NCBI GenBank assembly: GCA_026936325.1
Contig: JAPTHN010000004.1
Coordinates: forward strand, 31,985,910 to 32,049,909
Length of the DNA: 64,000 nt
Direction of reading: 5' to 3'
Source: Platynereis dumerilii
Taxonomy: Eukaryota; Annelida; Polychaeta; Phyllodocida; Nereididae
In this document: positions 20,201 to 31,417 of the stretch, piece after piece
How positions within the stretch are numbered: position 1 is the first letter of the stretch
How the letters are laid out: the number at the start of each line of letters is the position of its first letter
The notes under the pieces: model-generated
Databases searched by the model: none
The model's input: the letters and a program-made list of their open reading frames with translations, nothing else
What the model was told of the DNA's origin: nothing
Program-made: the position numbers and the translations under genes

Positions 20201-23200
20201 ACACCAAAAATGGTATTATCTATGGAACAATGGGTGCCTTTCAGAGAGATATTCTTTTGGATGAATTTTACAATGAAGATGTGGGTATCGCCAGTCGTAA
20301 AAAGGATTGGATCATAGTTGATGAGGTGGATAGTCTTTTACTTGATAAAGGCCAAAATCAACTCTATCTGTCACATAGCTTACCAGGCATGGACTTTTTG
20401 GAGTCTGTATATGTCCACATTTGGAATCTTATTCACTGTAGGGAAATGTGGGGAACGGATGACGATATGTCTTATGTGCGCATCAGTATGATTGATGCAA
20501 TGTATGGAATAGTCACAGAAAAGGAGCTCCAGAATCTGTTCAAAACAGACAAATTATGGGGAAAATTCATCAAGCACAAGTTTGTTGGCATAGATGGTAG
20601 AATCTTAATAAGAAAAGATCTAGAGAGTTATAGCAGAACTGGAAAAATTGAAGGCATTTTGAAGATAATTGGTCAATTTGATTTGTCAGAATCTGATGAA
20701 CAAAAGTTGTTGGCTTTTCTCAAGAACAAGATGCGACAAGGAATTCTTGTGCCACTACCCAAGCATCTCCAAGAATATGTTGATTTGCACCTTAGCACAT
20801 TAATAGAGAACGCTTTTGCAGCAAAGTTAATGGTTCAGAATGACCACTACATCATTGACAGTGACAGGACAGAAGCAGCGAACACAACCGCTCCAAATAT
20901 CATCATCATGGACAAAGACACAGGAGAGGAACAATACCATTCACAATGGAGCAATGGCCTTCATCAGTTTCTGCAGCTTAAACATGGTACACGCCTTTCC
21001 AATGAAGGCTTAAAAGCTGTTTATTTGTCCAATGTTGCATTCTTCTCCAACTATGAATCAAACATTATTGGTTTGACAGGGACTTTAGGGTCAGTTCGGG
21101 AGCGTGATTTGTTAAAATCAATATACAAGATAGAGTATGCAAAGATTCCATCCTTTCGTCCTTCAAGGTTTACTGAGGAAATGGTGAAGGTCTATCAGAC
21201 AAATGAAGAATGGATGGCTGCCATTGTTAAGTCATCAGAACAAATTTACCAGAAGGGGAGACCTGTTCTTGTCATATGCGAGTCTGTCAGAGATGTGGAT
21301 AAACTTGAAAAGCAATTCAAATTACCAGTACAGGTTTATAAACACAGTTATGAACCCCTAAGTGTTGGTACTGACAGTGTCATTAAGAAACCATGTATTA
21401 TTCTGGCAACAAATCTTGCAGGCAGAGGCACTGACATCCAAATCAGTGAGTCTATAAGTCAACTAGGAGGTTTGCATGTTTGCCTCACATATTTGCCTCC
21501 AAACTTGAGAGTTGAGGAGCAAGCCTTTGGCCGTGCTGGTCGGAAGGGGCAGAGAGGAACAGGGCAGATTATTTGCATGGGTACAAGTGACAGTGATGTC
21601 CTCTCAGTAGTGAAAATGAAAATGAAACGAAATATTCAAGAGGAAGAAGAAATTGCCAAGATTCTTGAACAGTACGAATCTGTTGTAAAGCTAGAAGAAG
21701 CATTCTTTGAGAAATTTAAAAAAGAATACCGAGCAATTGACAATGGAACAAAGAAGTTGGACAAGAAGTTACAAAAAATTGTACTGAATAGCATTCTGGA
21801 CCAGTGGGCATTCTGCCTGGACAAAGCCACACACCAACAAGAGGAACAGGCTAAATATGCTATTGTTGATCAGTTCGTATCTCACTTCAAATCATTTTAC
21901 AAAGATCAAAACAAAAATTCATTATTTAATGTCGCTATTGATATCATAGAAGGACCTTCCCATCGCGTAGAGCTTGCTAAAATACTCATGGAAAAGAAAG
22001 AGTACACAAAGGCTAATGAACTCCTGGATGAACTCATCAAAGAGGATGGCAGATTTTCAGAAGTAGCACATTACTACATGAGTCACTGTCTTGCAAACAA
22101 AGAGAACATCTGCTGTAATTCAAAAATCCGGGATGATTTTTTCCAACATCTCAGTCAAGCAGAGAAATTGATACAAAAGAGATGCCTTGAGCTCTCTTCA
22201 TACGCTAGTATTATTTCACACATTTCCAAAATGTACACACAGAAAAGAGAGAGCTTCCTTTTCGCTGATGACTACAAGAAGCAAAAGCAGGACATGATAG
22301 AGGTACTGCAGGTTTTCCTGCGATCCATAAATGACTTGAAGGGCCATCCTGTCTCTTATTATTCTGTAGAACTAGGGACTATTGACTCTTTCAAGGCATT
22401 TTATGTGTTCGACATCCTTCGTGATAAGGAAATCCTGCAGCCTGCCAAAATGGTGCCCGACATCCCAGAAGATGTCATGAATGAAATTAATGATAAATAC
22501 AATGTGTATTACAAAGAGCTTCGCTCAGTCATCAAAACACACACAGACAAAACTGTCACTCCAAATACATTTAAGAATATTCTGCCCAGTAGAGAAGAAT
22601 TCTGGAAGTTGCTGTTAAAACAGCAAATCCTATCAAATGAAAAGACATTTGTATTGTTGGACGACGACAAGCTGAAGCAAGAATTAAAAGGAATCCCAGC
22701 TGGCAGCTTGATAGTAAGACAAGTAATTGAGCAGATGCTGAAGTTCAAAGGTTTCACAGACATTCAAAACATCTTTCCACCAAAACACAATTCAGAAAAT
22801 AAGACTATTAACACCCAAGGAAACACAGAAAGGTCATCTTCTCCCTTGCCTTGTGTGTGTTTACATCCTGAACAGATTGATGATATATTATCATCGAAGT
22901 TAACTGTCATTCCCTTGCAGGAGTTCCAATCTAAGTTTGGCTCCTTGGAAAAATGGGCATTCCTTGTAGATAGAAATATTTTGTCGGTGAACGAAAGTGC
23001 CAACCTACATTACCGTGAACTCGCAAATATTGGAAAATATGATGGTCTAAATGAAGGCGTATTCTTAGAAATAGAAGGAATTTCAGAAGCTATGGCAAGA
23101 GAAATTAATTCTGATTTGAAGGTTTTTCACAACAAATCAATCATTGAAGGTGAATTTCAATTAAAGGTTCACAAACAATTTCAAGCAGAAATTGAGAATG

Positions 23201-25581
23201 TAGCTTCAAAGCATCTGCAGTATAGACAGGCCCTAGATGAGCTGGCTTTTACAGGTAAGATGATACTGGATTCCATGCCACACAATGACCTCTTTGAAGA
23301 TCTGGTGAGCATGAATATCATCACGCCAGTCCAAGTTAACTATGGGAAATCTTCAGATGAAATCCATAAAATAATTATGGAAACATTTGGTGCTAAAGAC
23401 AATGAAGACATGTTGTCAGGAGACAGTGAAGATTCCAAAATGCCAGCACTTCTAAGGAATATTAAAATTATTAACCAAGTTTTCAAAGCGATGAATTCCT
23501 TGAAAAACGAAGCTTCCAATGTGAAGAATGCATTTAAAAGGCCATTAACTAAAATAGAGGATAAATTAAAAAATCGATCGTTTAGAATAAAGAATATATT
23601 GGAGAACCTTCCTTCAGTCTCCCAAACACAAATAGAAAATCTCTACCAAGACAGGAATGCATCAGATCGAGCTTGGCAGTATCTAATTGACAGGAAGTGC
23701 ATCAATAAGAAAATCAATTCATTCCATGTGAATTGCACTGAAAAGAATCTAGAACACTTGGACTTGCCATTGTATGTTAAGCTGTTTCTAGTAAGCCTTG
23801 TTACTGCCAGAGAGGTTTCCACAACACTTGTATCAACTATGCAGCAATTAAAAAGTTCCATTCTTCAATTTGAACGCCCTGTTACACATCTAAATGGTCT
23901 TGAAATGATAATGCAAGATGCGCTGACAAAAAGGGAAGAGATATTTATGTGTAAAACAAACGGTTTTGGTGATATACTGTGCTTTGAAGATAAAAAGTGG
24001 ACCTTGAAATCATTAGGAAAAATGGCATTGATTGCTTGTCTTGGATTGGGGCAAATTGCCCTCGCAGTTTTGCTTGAGGCATCAACCGCGGGCATTCTTA
24101 CTAATTTAGCAACACCTTTAGTTTCGCACGGACAGGAGGACATAGCTTATGCTATCCAATGCCTCATCTCTGGAAAATGTACATTTGCATCATATTGGAA
24201 TAAAAAGAAGGCTAGTATAACTAAATCTACTGGCTCTGAGGCTTTTGCCAATAGGGTATCACAATCCCAGTGTCTTGAAACCTTTCACAAGAAAGAAGTT
24301 TTTACCGTTGCATCAGAAAAATTTTCAAAAAGGCTGCTTGAGACAGGTGTGGGACGTCTTGCTAGTGGGGCTGAGGACAGGATGGTAGATCAATTGTTGA
24401 ACAACTTCATAACAGAGATGTCTCAAACAATTATTAGAATCCTGACAGAGAAGGTCTGTAAGAGTGGTGACCTCATGAATGAGTTGAGCAGAAAAGTTGG
24501 ACAGAAGCAAGCTGAGCAAGTGTTAAAAAACACTTGGAACTATTTGTGGTTGAAAAAGTGGAATACTGTAATTACCGAAAAAGTAACAGATGTTGGATGT
24601 AAAATTATATCGCAATTTGAAGAGAAATGCAACAAATCGTGTGCAAGTGGGGAAAACATGATCTCCACAGTAAGTGTCTTGAAGCCTGCTGCAACAGTTA
24701 GCCTATATTTGACCCACCTGTCAGCTATAAGCACAACAGGAGATTGCTTCACTCAAAGTTTGCAGAAGAAAATAGAAGAAGCTATGGCAGATGCAGAGGG
24801 GGATACATTGGATTTCGATTGTGAGGAGTCTTCACAGATGAGTGAAGAGTTTAGTGGAAAATGGGTGGAGGATATGACAAAGAGTGTAACAGTCATAATT
24901 TCAGAGGTGATAGAGAAACCAATCTTGAAGTATGCTACAGAGAAGTTACTTGATCATGCATATAGATGGGCAGCATGCCACATAGAAGATCACATATGGC
25001 AACATGTTCAAGGGATGGAAGAAGGGCAATTGACTGATAGATTGAAACAACTATCAGTGAGAGGCAAGAATGAGAGAACTTCGCAAGAGCTACAAGCTGT
25101 GCACAAACAGTACACAGTCGCTGTTACTAATCTTTTGCAACGCACAAAGAATCCTGAGCTATTTGCAAAGCTGATCAAGGAGGAAGGCTTGCCAATGGGC
25201 ATTCATTGTGCTCAGGCTATGGCAAATATATGTGATCGTCCAGTTGTAATCAATATAACAGATGACAGTTCATCTGCTCCTGTGCCTTCTTCCTTTAAAC
25301 CAACCTGTGAGTCATTGTCTAATGATCCCATACAGCTAGACTTCGGTCCAGGGCCTAATGGCTCTGCTGGTCACTTTTCTTTCCAAAGTCCTTCAGACAG
25401 TGGCGGCCATTTCTACTTTGACTGCTTGCTGGATGCTGTTCGCTTCAAAACAGGTGAGAAACTGACGCGTGAGGATGTGGCCAAACAAATCCAGGCTGAT
25501 CCTCTGATAAAACAACAAATCAAGATGGGTATTCATAAAGCTTACACGGAATACGAAATGATATGCGGAATTAAAGAATAA
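14224..25581 (+). CDS. Giant SecA-like ATPase with membrane anchor, collagen-like modules and C-terminal OTU-like domain
   Basis: Two exons: 14224-14297 and 15015-25581, joined in phase (AG|GTGAGT donor; GGTGTAG acceptor), give about 3546 aa. Exon 1 encodes MIQQIIVGVTACVGVALLIN YFVRR, a signal anchor followed by basic residues. Then: three 14-aa repeats; a helical region; two Gly-rich collagen-like stretches (about residues 424-490 and 586-660); acidic SEDESE repeats (about 1180-1260); and a complete SecA motor. The motor has TGEGKS (1689-1694), DEVDSLL (D1794), TNLAGRGTD (2157-2165) and QAFGRAGRKGQRG (2194-2206), all SecA/superfamily 2 signatures. A hydrophobic segment near 3025-3060 and a C-terminal GHF ... 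DCLLDAV region (H3478, H3490, C3495) follow. SecA pushes proteins across membranes in bacteria; the animal role is unknown. The frame has no breaks, so it is under selection or very recent. No introns in 10.5 kb suggests retroposition or transfer. Confidence 0.9.
14298..15014 (+). other. Intron of the SecA-like gene
   Basis: 717 bp, begins GTGAGT and ends TGGTGTAG. It interrupts an Arg codon in phase 2. It separates the membrane-anchor exon from the giant exon. No repeats of note inside. Confidence 0.8.
15037..15162 (+). repeat. Three 42-bp in-frame repeats at the start of exon 2
   Basis: Each unit encodes HSTSSHANEGTEKL or a close variant. The units begin at about 15040, 15082 and 15124 and are about 90% identical, so the expansion is young relative to the rest of the protein. 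They form a short juxtamembrane spacer. Confidence 0.85.
16200..16920 (+). other. Gly-rich collagen-like modules in the SecA-like protein
   Basis: Two stretches (16205-16410 and 16696-16920) encode G-x-x-G repeats such as GEDGEPGRHGAHGGSGG and GTKGTKGQRGGDGGQGGQGG, each enclosing a short beta-like segment (NVVIIANKINN; HVVFKTMKGDIGHWDVEV). Glycine spacing is not a strict triplet throughout, so it may be a polyglycine-like sheet rather than a true collagen helix. They lie well before the ATPase. Confidence 0.7.
18475..18710 (+). repeat. Acidic SEDQ/SEDE repeat segment in the SecA-like protein
   Basis: A run of TCTGAAGAT-type units (9 or 18 bp) encodes Ser-Glu-Asp-rich repeats with a duplicated QIMGQSE block. 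It forms a disordered acidic linker between the N-terminal helical part and the region leading to the motor. Confidence 0.8.
25195..25578 (+). other. C-terminal OTU/papain-like domain of the SecA-like protein, apparently permuted
   Basis: The last 130 residues read GIHCAQAMANICDRPVVINI, then a SAGHFSFQ motif (H3478), a GGHFYFDCLLDAVRFKTG motif (H3490, C3495) and a helical tail. The A-x-x-x-x-RPVVI strand and G-H-F/Y block resemble the C-terminal half of OTU-type cysteine peptidases, while CLLDAV resembles the nucleophile helix (CLFxAV), here placed after rather than before. That order suggests circular permutation. Activity is inference only; the family match is from memory. Confidence 0.45.
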
Positions 25582-26319
25582 ACATTGACAGTGCACAAGA
25601 ACAACAGCAATCAAGTCAATTCGAAGATCCTTTTTTTTTAACAAGTGGTGTATTGAGACTAACTTTCACCAAGGTTGTGGTCAAGAGGTTTAACCATGCA
25701 GACAGTGCCAGACACCCATCAAACCATTGTAAAATATCAATGTCCAAGGCTATTTCAAACACCTAGGTGCAAAGTCATATAATGATTCTATTTTTGATGT
25801 TTTTTGCTGTTTTATTTGGCACAGTTAGCCTGCCAACTTGAAATGCATCTAGATTATATCTTCTCCACAACGGAAAGCTTTATGCCTATGTTTCTGGTGT
25901 CATTGCTTTTAAAACAACAGCAGGCACTGTCTCCATATCCCCCATGTCCTGCACATCTGCTGACACAGCTAAAACTGCCAAAATGCAATTTTTCTTGTGT
26001 TTATAATTGCCACTAGTTGTGCATACATTGTACATGCATGTGACAATATTTGTGGACAGCTTTGGCATGCCAAATTAAACATGGCTGCAGGCCAATACCA
26101 CAGCAACTTTGCTGACTGTTTTTTATTCGGGAAATAAAACTGGTTAAGATATTCATTGGTTTAAGGCAACATTTGACAAGTTTAGAGGGATCTTTAAATG
26201 TTGGGAAAGGACGAGCCATGTGAGATATTAATGTAAAAGAGAAGACATTAGAACAGCTTTCCAGATACAAGAATTGATAGAGATACGACATCATATATGG
26301 TGTACAAAACTTACTGCTT
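25582..26319 (+). other. 3' flank / probable 3' UTR of the SecA-like gene
   Basis: The stop codon itself overlaps AATAAA (25577-25582). Further candidate poly(A) signals are AATAAA at 26133-26138 and 26714-26719. The true end cannot be told from sequence. Confidence 0.4.
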
Positions 26320-26526
26320 CACTGTAAATTTTAAATTTAAGTTAGCTTAATTGATTGAGTGAGATGGTTGCACAATTCCTTTGAGCCAAGATAGTTTGTT
26401 GTTTGCAAGTTATAACAACATAAAGATCATCATAACTCAAAACAGCAAGCTATCATGGCTTAAGCAAATTGTGCAATCATCTCACTCAATCATTTGAGCT
26501 AACTCAGAATTTCAGAATTTACAGTG
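26320..26526. mobile_element. Palindromic CACTG MITE, copy 2
   Basis: 207 bp, CACTGTAAATTTTAAATTTA to AATTTCAGAATTTACAGTG, with a TT duplication on both sides (26318-26319, 26527-26528). Closely related to copy 1 at 6969-7169, with small internal differences (an extra CTCAAAA). Confidence 0.85.
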
Positions 26527-26528
26527 TT

Positions 26529-27189
26529 GTGAATGTCAGGCAATGATAGACTTCATTGCTGTTAGCTAGGTGTGACCAGTGCTCTTTTGTTTTTATTTAT
26601 TTTCTTTTATTTATTTATTTTTTCTATTGTAAATACTTCATTCTCTTTTATATCACCTTTTGTTAATTTTTACGCTGATTTGTGCTGTATTTGTATGTCT
26701 TTTGTTGAGACGAAATAAATGATATACATATATTGTGCATGGAGTGGTGTTTGAGATATTTGATGGACACCATGACATGGAGACTGAAAGTAGATCCCCC
26801 ATCGCTTAGCATGGGGGATAATTAACTACAAATAATTATGCAGATTCGTAGTAGAGGCTTTCAGGCACCATTTAAATCTCTTAAATCTGTTGCCTGCCAA
26901 TTGGACAGTTACTACCATCAACTTGCTTGTTGTTGCGTGCCACTTCCGGCACATAAATTGAAACCATAATTGCAAACACTGTGATGCAGAGTTAGGTTTT
27001 TGTCTGTTGATTAATATAATACAATATATATATACAAAGGTGAATTATGAATAGAAAGCTTATTGGCAGGTCTATGTGCAATAATTAATTAACTGATCTC
27101 TAATCTAAAATAGACGTTACAAGTAAAATGATAAAAATGTATGTTATCAGGCATATTTAAGCCAAAGAATCTGATATCTAAACTGTTTG
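26529..27189. other. Gene-free spacer
   Basis: AT-rich; contains the AATAAA at 26714. Nothing else supported. Confidence 0.45.
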
Positions 27190-27950
27190 AAACACTATTC
27201 ATTTCATTTTGCTTGCAGCAGGGCTTGAAACTTTATTTACCAAAGTTTTAGGAAATTAATTTTATCTTGCATGCATAGTTGTTTGTAACATAATTAACAA
27301 GGCTTTTATTATATCTTTTCTCGCATGTTTAATTACTGGTAACATGTGATATGCAATGGTTGTAGTATATATATGTTTGTGCCGATTTTATTGCATGAAA
27401 TATAATATGAAATTGTTGTTGTTTATATTGTTTTGAATGTTCAAGTGTTTGAAGCATGATAAACAATGGTTGCAGTTTATAGTTTTGTGAATGTTCAAAT
27501 AATTATTTGAAACAAAATATGCAATGGTTGTAGTTGATATATTTTTGCATCTTCAAGTGCTTGAAATATGATATGAAGTAGCTGTAGTTTATATGTTTGT
27601 GCATGTCTAATTGTTTGAAACAAAATATGCAATGGTTGTAGTTTACTTTTTTTTGCATGTTTATGTGTTTGAATATATATATAATATGAAATGGTTGTAG
27701 TTTATATGTTTATGCATGTTTAATTTTGAAACATATGTGCAATGGTGGTAGTTAATCGTTTTGCATGTTCAACTTCAGGTCAGTTGTTTGAAGCTTAATA
27801 GGCAATGGTTGTAGTTTACATATTTGTTAATGTTAATGTATTTGAAACATACTAAACAATGGTTGTAGTATACTTTTTGCATGTGCAACCTCAGGTAAAT
27901 TGTTTGAAACATAATATGCCATGGTTGTAGTTTATATTTTTTGGCTTCTG
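27190..27950 (+). repeat. Degenerate tandem array, CAATGGTTGTAGTTTATATG type
   Basis: About eleven diverged units of 55-75 bp, each with the core ATGCAATGGTTGTAGTTTAT, a TTTGCATGTTCAA stretch and TGTTTGAAACATAATA. Unit length varies by small indels. Inverted relatives lie at 2870-3240. Confidence 0.8.
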
Positions 27951-28483
27951 AATTAACGTATTATTATATAGCTTGTGGAAAATGTTTTTTTACACATCAA
28001 TATGTAAGTATTTATGGACATGCCTTGCATTATATGTGCAGAAGTAAAGTTTCAAACTTTAAAGAAAGAAGACTTGATAAGATATATCCTGGAATGTTAT
28101 CAAGCATTTCTTGTTTGAACTTATATTTTTTAGCGCAGATCAAATATTCTTTTTTTTTTCATTTATTTCAATGTCCAGTACATATTGTGTGCCAAAAAGA
28201 GCAATAATGTTGTTTTGAATATTTTATACATATATTGCAATGAAAACGGCAGGTACTTGCCTTTCACAATGAAAATGTGTAACTTCAAGTAATAATGCAT
28301 TTTTGTAATCATTAAAGCTTATTTTTACAAAGACTTTAAAACAACTAGTCTGTCTTTATCATAGGATATTAGGCCACACATTTAGGTATGAAGTATGGGC
28401 CCTAGACTTTGCATTGTCTAACTTGTCTCCGGAAAAACAAACTCATCAATGTCATTATAAATTTTGTAATCTCAAAGATTGAA
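27951..28483. other. Gene-free spacer
   Basis: AT-rich; no supported coding sequence, although an 88-codon frame at 27941-28207 exists without family resemblance. Confidence 0.45.
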
Positions 28484-28487
28484 TTTA

Positions 28488-29444
28488 GAGTAGGTCGGGG
28501 CATGCGGCCCCCTTAACTTCGAGGTGAGATTTGACCCGCTTTTTATGGGCGATTATTTGAATGCTTATGCTGTCTGGAAGGGACCACTTGACTCTACTAA
28601 TAACTAGTGAGACAAATGTCTGCCAATTCTAATAAAGGAGTTAAGGCCATTTTTGTAAAAAAATTAAAAAGGCTTTCTTACCCCACCCATCGGGCAAGAA
28701 TCCCCCCTATTATAATCCTATGGCAATTTTTTTTGCGAGCGCATTCAGCCTAAAAGTTATTTCTTAGGGTTCTTCTATTGTTTTTCAGGCACTCTATTCA
28801 CTTTTTCTGAATTTCAGAATTTTTCTGTTCATACTTTTATTTTTTAATATTTTTTGCCCGTTTCAATTTCGAGCCAATTTTTTTCTATTTTAATTAGCTA
28901 TTCTATCATTATTTAAGTATAAGTTCTTCTGGACGCAGGAAATGTGTCCTCTAGTATATTCAGATCCTTGTCCTCTTGGTAAGGTAAAGTACACATTATT
29001 AAATGGTTCCTGAAGCAGCTTCGACCCCCCAGTGAAGGGGGCCTCATGCCCCATATCATGTGGGCCTCTCGCCCCAAACCCACATATTTTAATTTGACCT
29101 CTATATTTTGAACTCAAATGCCAAAACATGACCCAAATCATATTTATATGATGGTCATAAAGTGAAGTGACGCAGATATCCATTATACTTTGAAAATTTT
29201 CCAAAGTTTTCTGACTGCCCCTTTCAAAGAATTAGTCAAAGTTACAAAAACCATGCACATTTTTTTGTTTCTTTAATTTCTACTACATAATGGTTTGGTG
29301 CTGTTTGCCCTGAAAATTTGTTACATCACCTAAAACGCCTCTAGCTTCAATCCTATCAATAGATAAACGCACCAAAAATGTAAGTTTGGATATAAGCCTG
29401 GGGGGGCCTCTCACCTAACCCGGGCGTCTTGCCCCGACCTACTC
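28488..29444. mobile_element. Non-autonomous DNA element with GAGTAGGTCGGGGCA termini, 4-bp TSD
   Basis: 957 bp. Left end GAGTAGGTCGGGGCATGCGG; right end is the inverted GTCTTGCCCCGACCTACTC. A 4-bp duplication TTTA flanks it (28484-28487 and 29445-29448). No coding capacity. A 4-bp TSD excludes mariner, hAT and Harbinger; superfamily not assigned. Confidence 0.75.
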
Positions 29445-29448
29445 TTTA

Positions 29449-29935
29449 CAAATGGCAAATTTTTTAATAAAATCATACATAAATTTGCTGCTAGTAAACT
29501 CATTGAATATTGAGATTATTGAAAAAAAAAATTAAACAGTCATTATTTTCGTTCCAGCCCCTAGACTGAAGCACTATTGCTTGTACATGGATGAAATTAG
29601 TGCATGGATGAAATTTGGTACACATATATGTGTACTAAATTTCATCTGTGCACATGAAATAGTGCCCGAGTCTTAATGAATACAATAATCTTTTATACTT
29701 CTTATTAATATTTTCAATATTTCAAAAATTAAAGCATGACAAGTATGTATCATACACAAAAAAGGCACCACTACACTATATAGGCTATATGAGTACTAAA
29801 TTTCGACAATATACATGCAATAGTTTTTTTATGTTGTTCTCAAAATTTCAAAAATTCAAAAATTTTATATGTGAATGGCAAAAGGCAAATTTACGCCATT
29901 GAAACTATATGTATACTAAATTTCATCCATTACTA
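29449..29935. other. Gene-free spacer with an imperfect palindrome
   Basis: Around 29568-29675 a stretch reads inwards from GCACTATTGCTTGTACATGG to GTGCACATGAAATAGTGCCC with a central ACACATATATGTGT, an imperfect hairpin of about 100 bp. It could be a small MITE remnant. Confidence 0.45.
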
Positions 29936-30740
29936 CTGACTGATAGCTTCGGAAGCTAAATCGACCCTTGTGAACCCTAATTGACCTAATAAATTGATCT
30001 TTGATTGACTTCTTGACCACTGTCCAGTGACTCTTAGTGACCCCTAACTTATTAACATGAGTGACCATTGATTGACCTCTTGACCACTGTCCAGTGACTC
30101 TTAGTGACCCTAACTTATTTACCATGGTTGATCATTGATTGACCAGATGATCACTGTCCAATGCCTCTTAGTGACCCCAAGCTTACTGACCATGGTTGAT
30201 CTTTGATTGACCTCTTGACCACTGTCCAGTGACTATTAGTGACCCCTTACTTATTGACCAAGATTGACCTCCGATGGACCTCTTGACCACTGTCCAGTGA
30301 CTCTTCGTGACCCCTAACTTATTGACCATGATTGATTTTGCTTGACTTCTTGACCACTGTCCAGTGACTCATAGCGACCCCAAATTTATTGACTAGAATG
30401 ACCTATGACTATCCTCATGACCAATGTCCAGTGACTCTTAGTGACCCCTAACTTATTGACCATGGTTGATCTTTTATTGACCTTTCGATGCCTGTCCAAT
30501 GACTCTTAGTGGCCCCTAGCTTATTGACCAAGAATGACCTTTGATTGAATTCTTGACCACTGTCCACTGACTCTTAGTGACCCCTAACTTATTGACCATG
30601 ATTGATTTTGCTTGACTTCTTGACCACTGTCCAGTGACTCTTAGTGACCCCAAACTTATTGACCAAAGTGGATCTTTCATTGACCTCTTGACAACTGTCC
30701 AGTGACTCTCCAATAGTGACCCCTAACTTGTTGTCCATGG
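29936..30740. repeat. 67-bp tandem array
   Basis: About twelve diverged copies of a 67-bp unit with the core ACCACTGTCCAGTGACTCTT followed by AGTGACCCCTAACTTATTG and ACCATGGTTGATCTTTGATT. Smaller internal repeats of TTGACC give it a layered structure. Open frames on minus (KSHWTVVK) are artefacts. Confidence 0.9.
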
Positions 30741-31409
30741 CTGATCTTAATCAACCTCATACCACATCTCAGGTCAACATCTTCACCATAGCCAGGTAAT
30801 TATTACTCAGCATCTCAGATAGTATCTAAAGTTACTGAAGTGACCACGGTGTCACCTGCTGGTTGGGAAGTTGAATGCCTTAGGCTTCTTTAGGCAAAAT
30901 CTTATGTCATTATAAATCAGAGAGCATCTTGACCATAGCGACCACTATGGTACCTGTAGTGTAGGTACCTAAGGCCGCTTGATCATATCATGGGACCAGA
31001 TTTATGACATAATGCAGTTCTATGTAACAGTACTCAATTGATGCAATAACTCGGAGTAGCAGGGGACGGGTATATTGTGATTTTTAATTTTGGTGCCCGG
31101 TGACATCATTAATTCTGGAATTAGAATTTCAAAAGCCGTTATGTAAGGATATGCTTACAACATAGCCATTTTTCCAACCTTTCCTTTTAAATTTGAATAT
31201 TTGAATTTCATTAATTGGTTAGGTTTTGCTTTTGCAAAAAATATGCAACACAATCAGAGTACAGTGAAATCAAAACTTGTTGCTTTGTTTTAGCTGAGTG
31301 AGTTTAAGTTTTAATTCCATGCTATGCATAGAGCGATTATGTTTCAGTCTTGAAGTTGTAGGGGTGAAATTTTCTAAGCCAATTGCAAGAGTTCTTCTCG
31401 TGTGTAGAT
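30741..31409. other. Gene-free spacer
   Basis: No supported feature. Confidence 0.5.
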
Positions 31410-31417
31410 AACATCCC

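Noticed and set aside
27941-28207. 88-codon plus frame (MASELTYYYIACGKCFFTHQ)
   Set aside because: Lies at the end of a satellite array in AT-rich DNA; no family resemblance or splice support.
29916-30713. Short minus frames with KSHWTVVK repeats
   Set aside because: Read-through of the 67-bp satellite.
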